DNA of 64,000 nucleotides from Firmicutes bacterium HGW-Firmicutes-9 (GCA_002841395.1 PGZM01000002.1:442201-506200), one strand, 5' to 3'; positions 6,855 through 16,088 are shown, counted from the stretch's first letter. A program made the numbers and translations. Notes: a model not told the origin generated them from the letters alone.

Positions 6855-8927
6855 TTACTCTTCCTCTTCCTCTTCCTTCTTCGCCGACTCGATGATCTTC
6901 TTTGCGATGTTAGCGGGCACGTCCTCATAGCGGACAAACTCGCTTGTGAAGGAACCGCGGGACTGCGTCATGCTGCGCAGGTCCGTCGCGTACTTGAACA
7001 TTTCGGAGAGAGGCGCTTCCGCAACGACGACGGTTCCGCCATCCACGGGGTTCATGCCCAGCATGCGTCCACGGCGGGACGAAAGATCTCCGCTGATCGC
7101 GCCGACGTAGTCGCTCGGCACGAAGATTTCGTAGCGGTAGATGGGCTCGATGAGCGTCGGGTTCGCTTTCACGCAGGCCGCTTTATAGGAAAGACGGGCA
7201 GCGGATTTGAATGCGACTTCCTTGGAATCGACGGGGTGATATTTTCCGTCGTAGAGCGTGGCTTTGATGCCGACCATCGGATAGCCCGCGAGCACGCCGC
7301 GTACGAGCGCTTCCTTGAGGCCCTTTTCAACGGCGGGAATGAATTCTCTCGGAACCACACCGCCGACGATGGCGTTAACAAACTCGTAATCCACGCCTTC
7401 GGCCGCCGGTTCAAAGCGCATCTGGACGACGCCATACTGGCCGCTACCGCCGGATTGCTTTTTATGTTTACCTTCGGCTTCCGCCATGGTATGGATGGTC
7501 TCACGATACGGAATGCGCGGATCGGAAATCTGCGCTTCGACGTTGCTCTTGTTCTTGAGCTTGCCGCAGACGACCTCGATGTGCATTTCGCCGAGACCCT
7601 GAATCAACACGTCGCCGGTTTCCGCGTTCTTCTCGATGCGGATCGTCGGATCTTCTTCCGTAATACGGTTGAGGCCGGAGATGACTTTGTCGTCCTCGCC
7701 CTGCTTCTTTGCGGTGATCGCAAGAGAAATCGCAGGTTTCGGGAACTCGATTTCGTCGAACACGATCACGTCGGAAGCATCGCAGAGCGTATCGCCCGTT
7801 GCGGTATACTGCAGTTTCGGAACAACGCCGATGTCGCCCGCGTGCAGCTTCTCAATCGGGTACGTCTTCTTGCCGCGCATCATGGCAGGCGCCGTCGATT
7901 TTTCAGACTTCTCCGCGTTTGCATTGTACAGCGAAACGCTGATATCGAGCGTGCCACGGTAGACTTTGACGATCGAGTACTTGCCGAACTGGTCAAACGT
8001 GGTCTTGACGACCTGAGCCGCGAACTTGCCATCCTGCTTGACGACGACGTCTTCGCCCGTTTTTGCGCTCTTCGCGTTCGGGGCTTTCGCCATCGCGGCG
8101 GAGGGCAGATAGTTGACAACGGTATCCAACAGCGTCGCTACGCCGATGTTCTGCGCCGCGGAGACGCAGGCAACGGGCGTAATCACGCCGGTCTGAACGC
8201 CGACGGAGAGACCTTTGAGCATCTCTTCGCGGCTGAGTTCGAACGTTTCGAGATACTTCTCCATCAGCTCTTCGTCCGCTTCCGCAGCGGCTTCGGTGAG
8301 CTTTTCGGAGTAAGACTGTGCCAGACTTTCCATAGAAGACGGAATGGCAACTTCCTTCTCGCCCTTGCCGTCAAAGTGCTTTGCGGTCATATTGACAACG
8401 TCTACATAACCCTTAAACACACCGCCTTCGATGATCGGCAGCTGAATCGGAACCACGCTGGGTCCGAACTTTGCATTGATTTCGCCCATGACCTTCTCGA
8501 AGTTCGCGTTTTCGCGATCGAGCTGGTTGATGACGATCATGCGCGCCTTGTGCGCTTTTTCGCACATGGACATCGCCTTTTCCGCACCGACGACCGGTCC
8601 GGAAACTGCGCTGACGACGATCAGTGCGCTGTCGGCAAGCATCATCGCTGCGGTGACTTCACCGTAGAAATCAAAGAAGCCAGGCGCGTCGATGACGTTG
8701 ATCTTCGTGTTCTTCCACTCCAGCGGAGCCAGTGCTACGTTGATGGAAATGCCGCGGGCGATCTCCTCGGGGTCGTAGTCGGTGGTGGTGTTGCCGTTTT
8801 CAACCTTGCCAAGGCGGTCAATCAGCCCGGCATTAAACAACATAGCCTCACTCAGCGTGGTTTTACCCTCGCCGCCATGCCCGAAAACGCCGATATTACG
8901 AATGTCTTTCGCGGTGTATTCCTTCAT
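6855..8927 (-). CDS. Elongation factor G-like GTPase (EF-G paralogue)
   Basis: 690 residues with full EF-G architecture: GTPase domain, domain II, and domains III-V (RIPYRETI, GSGQYGVVQMRFEP, GVLAGYPMVGIKATLYDG). It belongs to the EF-G-like clade rather than canonical fusA: the P-loop is GHGGEGKTTL, and the G3 motif is DAPGFFDF where translational GTPases have DTPGH with the catalytic His. N-Q-L-D supplies the G4 motif. An acidic tail (EEEEEE) ends the protein. Members of this clade occur beside a genuine EF-G and their role is poorly defined; a ribosome-related function is likely. AGGGGG precedes the ATG. Confidence 0.85.
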   Translation of the reverse strand: MKEYTAKDIRNIGVFGHGGEGKTTLSEAMLFNAGLIDRLGKVENGNTTTDYDPEEIARGISINVALAPLEWKNTKINVIDAPGFFDFYGEVTAAMMLADSALIVVSAVSGPVVGAEKAMSMCEKAHKARMIVINQLDRENANFEKVMGEINAKFGPSVVPIQLPIIEGGVFKGYVDVVNMTAKHFDGKGEKEVAIPSSMESLAQSYSEKLTEAAAEADEELMEKYLETFELSREEMLKGLSVGVQTGVITPVACVSAAQNIGVATLLDTVVNYLPSAAMAKAPNAKSAKTGEDVVVKQDGKFAAQVVKTTFDQFGKYSIVKVYRGTLDISVSLYNANAEKSEKSTAPAMMRGKKTYPIEKLHAGDIGVVPKLQYTATGDTLCDASDVIVFDEIEFPKPAISLAITAKKQGEDDKVISGLNRITEEDPTIRIEKNAETGDVLIQGLGEMHIEVVCGKLKNKSNVEAQISDPRIPYRETIHTMAEAEGKHKKQSGGSGQYGVVQMRFEPAAEGVDYEFVNAIVGGVVPREFIPAVEKGLKEALVRGVLAGYPMVGIKATLYDGKYHPVDSKEVAFKSAARLSYKAACVKANPTLIEPIYRYEIFVPSDYVGAISGDLSSRRGRMLGMNPVDGGTVVVAEAPLSEMFKYATDLRSMTQSRGSFTSEFVRYEDVPANIAKKIIESAKKEEEEEE

Positions 8928-9114
8928 TTCGGTTCCCCCTGTAGATGATTTGAGCGTTTGATACGCTTATTTCGAATCCGCTTGGTACGGATACAGTTCC
9001 ATAGATCAGAGGAATTTTGAATTGCGATGCGCGGGAAAATACCGCGCCACGTATTATTTTATCAGCTTCAAAACGCCTTGTAAACCTCAAATTTGGCTCT
9101 CAAAAGCTTGATTG

Positions 9115-9143
9115 GCAAGCTGGAATCAAACATTCCAGCTTGC
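9115..9143 (-). terminator. Perfect hairpin overlapping the ahcY stop codon
   Basis: GCAAGCTGGAAT / ATTCCAGCTTGC: 12 perfect pairs with a 5-base loop that holds part of the stop TGA (9126-9128). The following T content is weak, so it may be an mRNA 3'-end stabiliser rather than a terminator. Confidence 0.45.
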
Positions 9144-10370
9144 GAGGTACGCTTCCTGCTCGTCAGAGAGCGTATCGATTTTGACGCCGAGCGCCGTGAG
9201 CTTGCGTGTCGCAACCTCTGTGTCGATCTCCTGCGGCACAGCGTACAGCTTTGGTTCAAGCTGACCCCTGTGATCCGCAACATACCGCGCGCATAGCGCC
9301 TGGATGCCGAAGCTCATATCCATGATCTCAGCCGGGTGACCGTCGCCTGCTGCGAGATTGACCAGACGGCCTTCGCCGATCACGTTGACCCAGCGACCGT
9401 TCGGCAGCTGGAAACCAACGATATTCTTTCGCATCTCCTGCTTGTCAATTGCGATTTCGGCTAGACGGTGGACGTTGATCTCTACGTCAAAATGACCCGC
9501 ATTGGTCAAGATCGCGCCGTCCTTCATCACCATGAATTCCGGCTCGTCGATGACCTTGATATCGCCCGTCACGGTGACAAACACGTCACCGAGTTTTGCG
9601 GCCTCGATCATCGGCATCACAGCAAACCCGTCCATAACGGCTTCGATTGCTTTGATGGGATCGATTTCGGTCACGATGACGGCGGCCCCGAGCCCTTTTG
9701 CGCGCATCGCGACGCCCTTGCCGCACCAGCCGTAGCCCGCGACAACGACGGTTTTGCCCGCGATGACGAGGTTTGTCGTGTGGTCAATGCTGTCAAATAC
9801 GCTCTGGCCCGTGCCGTAACGGTTATCAAAGAGATGCTTGCAGTCCGCGTTATTGACCGCGAACATCGGGAAGCGCAGCTCTTTGGATTTATCCATCGCA
9901 ACGAGGCGAACGATGCCGGTCGTGGTCTCTTCGCATCCACCGAGAATCTTCTCGATCAGATGCGGAAACTTCGTGTGAATCGCATGCACCAGATCGCCGC
10001 CGTCGTCAACAATGATATCCGGCTCTGCCATCAGCACACTCTCGATGCACTCGTTGTATTCCTCTTTGGTTGCGCCATGCAGCGCAAACACATTGATGCC
10101 GCCTGCGGCAAGCGCTGCGACGATATCGTCCTGCGTGGAGAGCGGATTGCTGCCGGTGACATACATCTCCGCGCCGCCAGCCGCGAGAACACGCGAAAGA
10201 TAGGCGGTTTTCGCTTCCAGATGAATCGATAGCGCGATTTTTAATCCTGCGAACGGTTTGTCCCGCTCAAAAGACTCGCGAATGCCGTTCAAAATTGGCA
10301 TATTGCGGCGCACCCATTCAATCTTTTGTTCGCCCATCGGCGCGAGGGAAATATCTTTAATGCGATACAT
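9126..10370 (-). CDS. ahcY: Adenosylhomocysteinase (S-adenosylhomocysteine hydrolase)
   Basis: 414 residues. Cleaves S-adenosylhomocysteine to adenosine and homocysteine in the methyl cycle, using bound NAD. Visible: substrate domain with SIHLEAKTAYL and GGAEMYVTGSNPLSTQDD, active-site DDGGDLVH, catalytic stretch FAVNNADCKHLFDN, NAD-binding glycine loop VAGYGWCGKGVA, and TNAGHFDVEI. It is the short bacterial form without the insertion of plant-type enzymes. It lies 25 bases after ctpA on the same strand and probably belongs to a thrC-ctpA-ahcY transcript. Confidence 0.96.
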   Translation of the reverse strand: MYRIKDISLAPMGEQKIEWVRRNMPILNGIRESFERDKPFAGLKIALSIHLEAKTAYLSRVLAAGGAEMYVTGSNPLSTQDDIVAALAAGGINVFALHGATKEEYNECIESVLMAEPDIIVDDGGDLVHAIHTKFPHLIEKILGGCEETTTGIVRLVAMDKSKELRFPMFAVNNADCKHLFDNRYGTGQSVFDSIDHTTNLVIAGKTVVVAGYGWCGKGVAMRAKGLGAAVIVTEIDPIKAIEAVMDGFAVMPMIEAAKLGDVFVTVTGDIKVIDEPEFMVMKDGAILTNAGHFDVEINVHRLAEIAIDKQEMRKNIVGFQLPNGRWVNVIGEGRLVNLAAGDGHPAEIMDMSFGIQALCARYVADHRGQLEPKLYAVPQEIDTEVATRKLTALGVKIDTLSDEQEAYLASWNV

Positions 10371-10395
10371 AAAATTCTCCTGTGATTTTCATTTA

Positions 10396-11622
10396 TTAGC
10401 GGATTGCGGTTGCCGGCGCGTTTGCCTGCAGTCCGAACACCCGTATTGCTGCCTGTAACTGTGTGTCTTGCGCGGGATCGATCAGATCGATGGACAGATT
10501 CTTGAGCTCCTCCGGTAAATCCATAACAATATCCGGCGTAATTCCGACGCCCTGGATGCATACGTCGTTTGGAGTATAGTATGCGTCCGTTGTCATCTTT
10601 GCCCAGCCGTTTTCGCCGCTCAAGTGAAAATAGCTCTGCACGATGCCTTTGCCGAATGTCTGCGTGCCGACGATCGTCGCAAGTCCGTAATCTTTGAGCG
10701 CACCCGTAAGCAGTTCGCTGGCAGAGGCCGAGTTGCCGTTGACGAGCACGACCATCTGCATGGAAATCTTGTCCCCGCCTTTGGAGCGATACACATCCTC
10801 GTCTCCGTTCTTGGAACGGATGCTGACGATGACCTCATCCTCAGGAATCATCGTGTAGGCAACGTCGAGCACTTCCGTCAGGCCGCCGCCGGGATTGTCC
10901 CGCAGGTCGATGATCATTTTTTGAACGCCCTGCTCTAAAAACGCATCGACCGCATTGGAAAAATCTTCCGCAACGCTGCCGTTGAACTCCGTGATGCGCA
11001 GATATCCGATATCTCCGTCGAGGATCGTCGAGCTCACGCGGATGATATGAATCTCCGCGCGGAGCACGCTGACCGTCGTCAAGACGCCGTCGCGTAAATA
11101 GACGATTTCATCGGGCACCGTGGAATCATCCGAAAAATAGGTGATCACCTCGTCAAGGGTCTTCCCTGCGGTTGCTTTGCCGTTGACCAGCGTGAGAATA
11201 TCGCCCTTGCGAATGCCTGCCAAATCGGCAGGAGCGCCGGTATAGACGCTTTGCACCATCGTGCCCGTATCGTCCGGCGCCATGATGGTGATGCCGAGGC
11301 CGACATAGTTACCGGCGTTGTTTGATAAAAGCTCTTGATACTCTTCTTCCGTGAAATACTGCGCGTATGGATCTTCAAGTTTTGTGATCATTCCGCGCAT
11401 CGCAGCATCCAGCAGCTTCTCGCTGTCCAGTTCCTTTTCTTCATAGAAAAAATACTGAGACTGGATGGTGTTCGCGAGTTCCTGCAGCGCGCTGACATTC
11501 AGCGCCTTCGTCTGCTTTTGTTGCCCGGATTGATACACCATGAACAACGAAAGAACAACGACGATCAAAAAGCACAGTATGATGGTGATGGTGGAAAGAT
11601 CAAGTTTTTTTCTGTTCGTAAT
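10396..11622 (-). CDS. ctpA: S41-family C-terminal processing peptidase with N-terminal membrane anchor
   Basis: A carboxyl-terminal protease: short linker helices, PDZ domain (VGLGITI...GIRKGDILTLVNG, about residues 100-180), then the S41 catalytic domain with DLRDNPGGGL and the nucleophile in GNSASASELL plus TFGKGIVQ with the general-base Lys. The start needs comment. A TTG at 11568 would begin inside the hydrophobic anchor. In the same frame, ATT at 11620-11622 has AAGGAAG 6 bases upstream and gives a basic N-terminus (TNRKKLDLS) followed by a complete 21-residue membrane segment. I therefore place the start at 11622 (408 residues), with TTG 11568 as the alternative. No other common start codon is seen in between. 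Confidence 0.88.
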   Translation of the reverse strand: MTNRKKLDLSTITIILCFLIVVVLSLFMVYQSGQQKQTKALNVSALQELANTIQSQYFFYEEKELDSEKLLDAAMRGMITKLEDPYAQYFTEEEYQELLSNNAGNYVGLGITIMAPDDTGTMVQSVYTGAPADLAGIRKGDILTLVNGKATAGKTLDEVITYFSDDSTVPDEIVYLRDGVLTTVSVLRAEIHIIRVSSTILDGDIGYLRITEFNGSVAEDFSNAVDAFLEQGVQKMIIDLRDNPGGGLTEVLDVAYTMIPEDEVIVSIRSKNGDEDVYRSKGGDKISMQMVVLVNGNSASASELLTGALKDYGLATIVGTQTFGKGIVQSYFHLSGENGWAKMTTDAYYTPNDVCIQGVGITPDIVMDLPEELKNLSIDLIDPAQDTQLQAAIRVFGLQANAPATAIR

Positions 11623-11675
11623 AGATCGCTTCCTTCTCTGTCTGGAAATCTGTGGTATATTGCGCTGGTGGTTTT

Positions 11676-13151
11676 TTACTTCTTACCCAGAATCGGTTCA
11701 ACAACGCGTTTGGGCATATCGGTCAGCGCACATACGTCGTGGTGCCGTTCCGGCTTGCCCAGCAGTTCACTCATCGACTTCGGGATAGGAACGCCTGTAA
11801 ACTCTTTGAGCCGATCCGCGTTCTGGAAGTCGTCTTTGCCCGCGGGTTCAAATGCACCCAGTACGTCACTAGCAAACTTATACGGGTTTGCGGTCGAAAG
11901 CAGCACCGTCTTGGTCGCGTCGCCTGTGCGATCAACATAGCGCTCATAAACGCACTGCGCAACCGCGGTGTGCGGGTCCATGAGATAACCCGTCTCGTCA
12001 AACACGCGCTTGATGGTCTCAAGCGTGTCTTCCTCGGTGCACCAGCCCGCAGAGAACGTCTTTTTCAGCTCTTCCAGCGCACTTTGCGGCAGGGCGTATA
12101 TGCCCTTTTCTTTCAACCCCTGCATCCATTCGCGCACGAGCGCATCATCTCTGTTCGCGAGCTCAAAAAGCAGGCGTTCGAGGTTGGAGGAAATCAGGAT
12201 GTCGATCGAGCAACTCATGCTCTGATAGAACGGGCGATTATCGTCGTAAACGCCGCTTTCGAAGAAGTCTGTCAGTACATTGTTACGATTGGATGCGCAG
12301 ATGAGTTTATTGACGGGCAATCCCATCCTGCGTGCATATTCGCCCGCGAGAATGTCGCCGAAGTTGCCTGTCGGTACGCAGAAGTTGACCTTCTCTCCCG
12401 GTTGGATTTCGCCGCGCGCAACCAACGTCTCATAGCTCGTGAAATAATACACGATCTGCGGAAGCAGTCTGCCGAAGTTGATCGAGTTTGCGCTCGAAAG
12501 CCTCCAGCCCTGTTCCGCAAGCTGTTCTGCAATCTCTTTGCTCGCAAAGATCTGCTTTACGCCGGTCTGCGCGTCGTCAAAGTTGCCGTAGACAGCGCAT
12601 ACATCGACGTTTTTGCCTTCCTGCGTAACCATCTGGAGGCGCTGCGCCTCGCTTACGCCGCCGTGCGGATAAAACACCAGCACGTGCGTTCCTTCGACAT
12701 CGCGAAATCCCTCCAGCGCGGCCTTTCCCGTATCGCCGGATGTGGCGACGAGAATATAGACCTGCTTGGTCTCGCCCGTTTGCCGGAGCGAACTGCGCAT
12801 CAAATGCGGCAGCATCTGGAGCGCGACATCCTTAAAGGCCATCGTCGGCCCATGCCAGAGCTCCAGAACGTGTTCGGTTTCCGAGAGCTTGACGACGGGC
12901 GTGACGTCCGCATGATCAAAGCTCTTGTATGCTGCGGCGATCATCTGCTCGAGTTCGGAAGATTCCGTCTCCGGTAGATATGCCTGCATGACGCGGTGCG
13001 CGGTTGCTAAATAGCCGCCGCGCACGCCGTTTTTCCATTCAATTGTGGGATACGATTCGGGCACATACAGTCCGCCGGAGGGGCTGATGCCACGCACAAT
13101 CGCTTCCGCAGCGGATGCGGGATCGCCGCCTCGCGTGCTCAGGTAACGCAT
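11676..13151 (-). CDS. thrC: Threonine synthase
   Basis: 491 residues. PLP enzyme converting O-phosphohomoserine to threonine. The N-terminus MRYLSTRGG and the ISPSGGLYVPE motif are typical of the long (E. coli/yeast-like) form. The PLP lysine lies in GPTMAFKDVALQ (near residue 110), followed by ATSGDTGKAAL and YPHGGVSEAQ, the phosphate-binding loops; VPTGNFGDILAG completes the active site. It is the first gene of the apparent thrC-ctpA-ahcY unit; the gap to the ctpA start is about 53 bases. No T-box or amino-acid leader is visible in the 130 bases upstream. Confidence 0.96.
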   Translation of the reverse strand: MRYLSTRGGDPASAAEAIVRGISPSGGLYVPESYPTIEWKNGVRGGYLATAHRVMQAYLPETESSELEQMIAAAYKSFDHADVTPVVKLSETEHVLELWHGPTMAFKDVALQMLPHLMRSSLRQTGETKQVYILVATSGDTGKAALEGFRDVEGTHVLVFYPHGGVSEAQRLQMVTQEGKNVDVCAVYGNFDDAQTGVKQIFASKEIAEQLAEQGWRLSSANSINFGRLLPQIVYYFTSYETLVARGEIQPGEKVNFCVPTGNFGDILAGEYARRMGLPVNKLICASNRNNVLTDFFESGVYDDNRPFYQSMSCSIDILISSNLERLLFELANRDDALVREWMQGLKEKGIYALPQSALEELKKTFSAGWCTEEDTLETIKRVFDETGYLMDPHTAVAQCVYERYVDRTGDATKTVLLSTANPYKFASDVLGAFEPAGKDDFQNADRLKEFTGVPIPKSMSELLGKPERHHDVCALTDMPKRVVEPILGKK

Positions 13152-13283
13152 AGGTGTTTCAGGTTCCTTTTCTAGTGAGAGTCTGTTTGATTTATATGGA
13201 TCGCAGCATGTTTGCCGTCGCCTAGTAAAAAGGCCGACTGTAAGAAACGGTGTGAACCGTTCGAAAGAAATGCGTCTGTCTGC

Positions 13284-13694
13284 TTACAGAAGGTACTCTT
13301 TCATGTAGGCGGGAACGGTCTCTTTGCTGCCGGTTATGCTCATAATCACGCTGAGGTTGTTCTTTTCGGAGAACTTCTTCAGATCGTCGAAAAGTCCCTC
13401 AAGGTCGTCGAGTTTGTGGCCGATAATGTTCAGAAGCCCGTCGATATAAACGGTCTCTAAATCAAAATCGCTCGCTGCAAGACCGCAAAGGAAACCATAA
13501 AGCATTTTCGGGGATGTAATGCCGTATTCCGTTGCGTTGATGAAGCGAGCTTTCCTGGAGAGGTCGTAGATGTAGCTGATGTCGTTGTCAATGAAGATCG
13601 TGTTTCCTTTTGCCGACAGGACAGACTTGTTTGCCATTTCAAGGATCTGCTTTGTCTTTCCTGTGCCCTTTTCGCCGAAGATGACTCCAATCAA
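13284..13694 (-). CDS. Small P-loop ATPase of a Clostridia-type family (often labelled PilT-like)
   Basis: 136 residues. I start it at TTG 13694 because AAGGAGG lies 9 bases upstream and the protein then begins MIGVIFGEKGTGKTKQI, with the Walker A motif (GEKGTGKT) at the extreme N-terminus. A Walker-B-like LETVYIDGLL appears near residue 85. The rest fits a family of about 140-residue proteins common in Clostridia and mis-named twitching motility protein; there is no pilus gene nearby and its function is not known. It is a single-gene unit with its own promoter, and a 0A-box-like site lies upstream of that promoter. Confidence 0.7.
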   Translation of the reverse strand: MIGVIFGEKGTGKTKQILEMANKSVLSAKGNTIFIDNDISYIYDLSRKARFINATEYGITSPKMLYGFLCGLAASDFDLETVYIDGLLNIIGHKLDDLEGLFDDLKKFSEKNNLSVIMSITGSKETVPAYMKEYLL

Positions 13695-13722
13695 AGCCGT
13701 GGCCCTCCTTGTGCTTTTTTTC

Positions 13723-13752
13723 ATTATAAGCCCTGCGTGGTTCCATACGCAA
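13723..13752 (-). promoter_or_regulatory. Promoter of the small P-loop ATPase gene
   Basis: On the minus strand TTGCGT (13747-13752), 18-base spacer, TATAAT (13723-13728), about 30 bases from the TTG start. Confidence 0.5.
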
Positions 13753-13785
13753 GCGGTTCGATTCAATTTCACCTACATCTAGATT

Positions 13786-13792
13786 TTCGACA
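13786..13792 (-). promoter_or_regulatory. 0A-box-like sequence
   Basis: Minus strand reads TTGTCGAAAA, which contains the 7-base Spo0A box TGTCGAA in its extended form. It lies about 34 bases upstream of the -35 box of the P-loop ATPase promoter. A match of this length can arise by chance. Confidence 0.35.
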
Positions 13793-13869
13793 ATTTTCAA
13801 CCACAATTTTGTGCCGGTTTACAAAGAAAAGCACACGCGTAAATGAAACGCGGGTACCGTGAAAAAGCC

Positions 13870-14685
13870 TTAAAATACGTCGGAAACGATTTGATCCACT
13901 AACTTCGAAAACTTTTCTGAAGCGACCGCCGCCGTCTCCTGAACTTCCTCGTGGCTCAACGACTGGTCTGCAATTCCCGCAGCCATATTCGTAATCAGCG
14001 AAATTCCGACCGTCTTGATGCCGCAATGCGCGGCTGCGATTGCCTCCGGTACGGTGGACATACCGACCGCGGACGCGCCAACGATGCGGGAAAACACGAT
14101 CTCGGCGGGAGACTCAAACGAAGGCCCGGAGAACATCATATAGACGCCCTCCTGCAGCTTGACCCCCGCCTTCTTCGCCGCCTCGCGAACGCCGGCGCGA
14201 AGATCGCGATCATAGACGTTGCTTTGGTCCGGAAAGCGCGGTCCAAAATCGTCGTCGTTCGGCCCGATCAACGGATGCGAGCCGGAAAAGTTGATGTGAT
14301 CGGAGATTATCATCAAGTCGCCTTGTGAGAAATCCAAATTCACGCCGCCCGCCGCGTTGGTGAGCAATAGTTTCTCTACGCCGAGGAGCTTCATCACGCG
14401 AATCGGGATGGCGATGTCAGACTGCGGATAGCCTTCGTAAAAGTGGAACCTGCCTTGCATGCAGATCACGGTTTTCCCAAACAGTTCCCCGATGACGAAT
14501 CTGCCCTTGTGTCCCTGCACGCGGGATTGCGGGAAACCCGGAAGATCGCTATAGCTCATGAAACGCTTGTTTTCGATTTTCTCCGCATACCCGCCGAGAC
14601 CGGAACCCAGAATCAGACCGATTTTGCAGTTGTCTCCGCAGAGAGGTGCTAGCGCTTTAACCGCGTTTTGAATCACTTCATTCAT
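13870..14685 (-). CDS. punA: Purine nucleoside phosphorylase (trimeric, inosine/guanosine type)
   Basis: 271 residues. Phosphorolysis of purine (deoxy)nucleosides to base and (deoxy)ribose-1-phosphate. Motifs of the trimeric PNP-I family: LGSGLGGYAEKI (phosphate loop), QGRFHFYEGY, TNAAGGVN, MFSGPSFESPAEI and GMSTVPEAIAA, then SLITNMAAG. Starts 3 bases after the stop of deoB, so the pair is one operon for nucleoside salvage: PNP makes the sugar phosphate and DeoB isomerises it. Confidence 0.95.
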   Translation of the reverse strand: MNEVIQNAVKALAPLCGDNCKIGLILGSGLGGYAEKIENKRFMSYSDLPGFPQSRVQGHKGRFVIGELFGKTVICMQGRFHFYEGYPQSDIAIPIRVMKLLGVEKLLLTNAAGGVNLDFSQGDLMIISDHINFSGSHPLIGPNDDDFGPRFPDQSNVYDRDLRAGVREAAKKAGVKLQEGVYMMFSGPSFESPAEIVFSRIVGASAVGMSTVPEAIAAAHCGIKTVGISLITNMAAGIADQSLSHEEVQETAAVASEKFSKLVDQIVSDVF

Positions 14686-14688
14686 GCA

Positions 14689-15885
14689 TTATGCCTCGTA
14701 AATATCGCCGAGGAAAGAAGTCCCGACGTTCCAGTGTTCGCCCGTGAGGTAGTCCAGCACCGTTACGCCGATATCGGCAAACGTCTTCCGCGTACCGAGA
14801 TTGACGTTCGCTTTTACGTGTTTGCCAGCAACGACGAGCGGAATATACTCGCGCGAATGGTCCGTGCTATCGGTTGTGGGATCACAACCGTGATCCGCCG
14901 TGATCATCAGGATATCATTCTCGCCCATCGCGCCCATGATACGCGGCAGCGCAGCATCGAAAAACTCCAGCGCAGAGGCATAACCTTCTACATCGTTGCG
15001 ATGTCCATAAAGCATGTCAAAATCGACCAGATTGGTGAAGATAAAATCGCCCTTGCCTTCTTCCAGAAAGCGAACCGTCGCGTCGATGCCGGAATGATTG
15101 TTCTTCGTATGATCGACCGTCGTCACACCGCGATGGCAGAAGATGTCTTCAATCTTGCCGATGCCGACAACGTCCTTACCGTGCTTCACGAGCGCGTCGA
15201 GAACGGTATCTGTAAACGGCTCAACCGCATAGTCCTTGCGGTTTTCGGTGCGCTTGTACGCGCCTCTGGTTCCTTCAAACGGACGCGCGATGACGCGACC
15301 GACGAGGAAGTTGTCGTCGTTGAGCATTTCGCGCGCAATTTCGCAGATACGATACTGCTCCGCAAGCGGAATCACACCCTCATGCGCCGCAATCTGGAAC
15401 ACGCTGTCAGCTGAAGTATAGACAATGGGTTTGCCGGTTTTCACGTGCTCATCGCCAAGGCGGGCGATGATCTCTGTGCCGCTTGCAACCTCGTTGCCAA
15501 TGGTGCCACGCCCGATCTTCGCCTCATATTCGCGCAGAAAACCTTCCGGAAAACCGTTTGGGTAGGTTTTGAACGCCTGCTTCAGCGGAAGCCCCGCCAT
15601 TTCCCAGTGTCCGCAGGTGGTGTCCTTTGCCTTGGTTAGTTCCGCAAGGCGGCCGTACGCGCCTGTTGGCGTCAGGCCGAGAGAATCCAGTCTGCTATTC
15701 TCAATTGCAGCCAGCCCGAGCGCCGTCATGTTCGGCATATCGAGTTTTCCGCGCACTTTTCGAATGTTTCCGAGCGTGTGGGAACCCACATCGCCAAACT
15801 CCGCTGCATCCGGCTGTTCGCCGATGCCAACGCTGTCCAGCACGATTACAATCGCACGTTTTTTCTTATTATCTTGAAGATTCAT
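14689..15885 (-). CDS. deoB: Phosphopentomutase
   Basis: 398 residues. Interconverts ribose-1-/5-phosphate and the deoxy forms; a manganese enzyme of the alkaline-phosphatase superfamily. N-terminal metal site VLDSVGIGEQPDA, phosphoacceptor region DTTCGHWEMAG (Thr), C-terminal metal ligands in NLVDFDMLYGHRND and ITADHGCDPTT...DHSREYIP. GGGGAGAG precedes the ATG. It is the first gene of the deoB-punA operon, with a promoter about 70 bases upstream. Confidence 0.96.
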   Translation of the reverse strand: MNLQDNKKKRAIVIVLDSVGIGEQPDAAEFGDVGSHTLGNIRKVRGKLDMPNMTALGLAAIENSRLDSLGLTPTGAYGRLAELTKAKDTTCGHWEMAGLPLKQAFKTYPNGFPEGFLREYEAKIGRGTIGNEVASGTEIIARLGDEHVKTGKPIVYTSADSVFQIAAHEGVIPLAEQYRICEIAREMLNDDNFLVGRVIARPFEGTRGAYKRTENRKDYAVEPFTDTVLDALVKHGKDVVGIGKIEDIFCHRGVTTVDHTKNNHSGIDATVRFLEEGKGDFIFTNLVDFDMLYGHRNDVEGYASALEFFDAALPRIMGAMGENDILMITADHGCDPTTDSTDHSREYIPLVVAGKHVKANVNLGTRKTFADIGVTVLDYLTGEHWNVGTSFLGDIYEA

Positions 15886-15953
15886 CTCTCTCCCCGCTTT
15901 CTAACAAATCGCAGAATGCTTTCGGTGATTTGAATTTGATTCGATCTAATGTT

Positions 15954-15982
15954 AGTTTAGTATGAACGCATAGAAACGTCAA
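15954..15982 (-). promoter_or_regulatory. Promoter of the deoB-punA operon
   Basis: On the minus strand TTGACG (15977-15982), 17-base spacer, TAAACT (15954-15959). Confidence 0.5.
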
Positions 15983-16088
15983 TCGCCCCGCGTGATACAG
16001 TCACGATGAGATTGCTCCTGCGGGATGCTTTCACGCTTCATTTTTATGCATATTTGCGGCTTTCTATGGTTATAAGAAATTTATTAAG

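Noticed and set aside
7236-8948. Long plus-strand open frame of 570 codons
   Set aside because: Lies wholly antisense to the EF-G-like gene and has no homology-like motifs; a shadow frame caused by GC-rich codon use.
11652-12977. Plus-strand open frame of 441 codons
   Set aside because: Antisense to threonine synthase with no recognisable protein features.
13246-13261. Hairpin AACGG/CCGTT downstream of the small P-loop ATPase
   Set aside because: Stem of only 5 pairs and no good T run; too weak to annotate as a terminator.
13870-15885. CRISPR or repeat array
   Set aside because: No regularly spaced repeats seen here or anywhere in the window.
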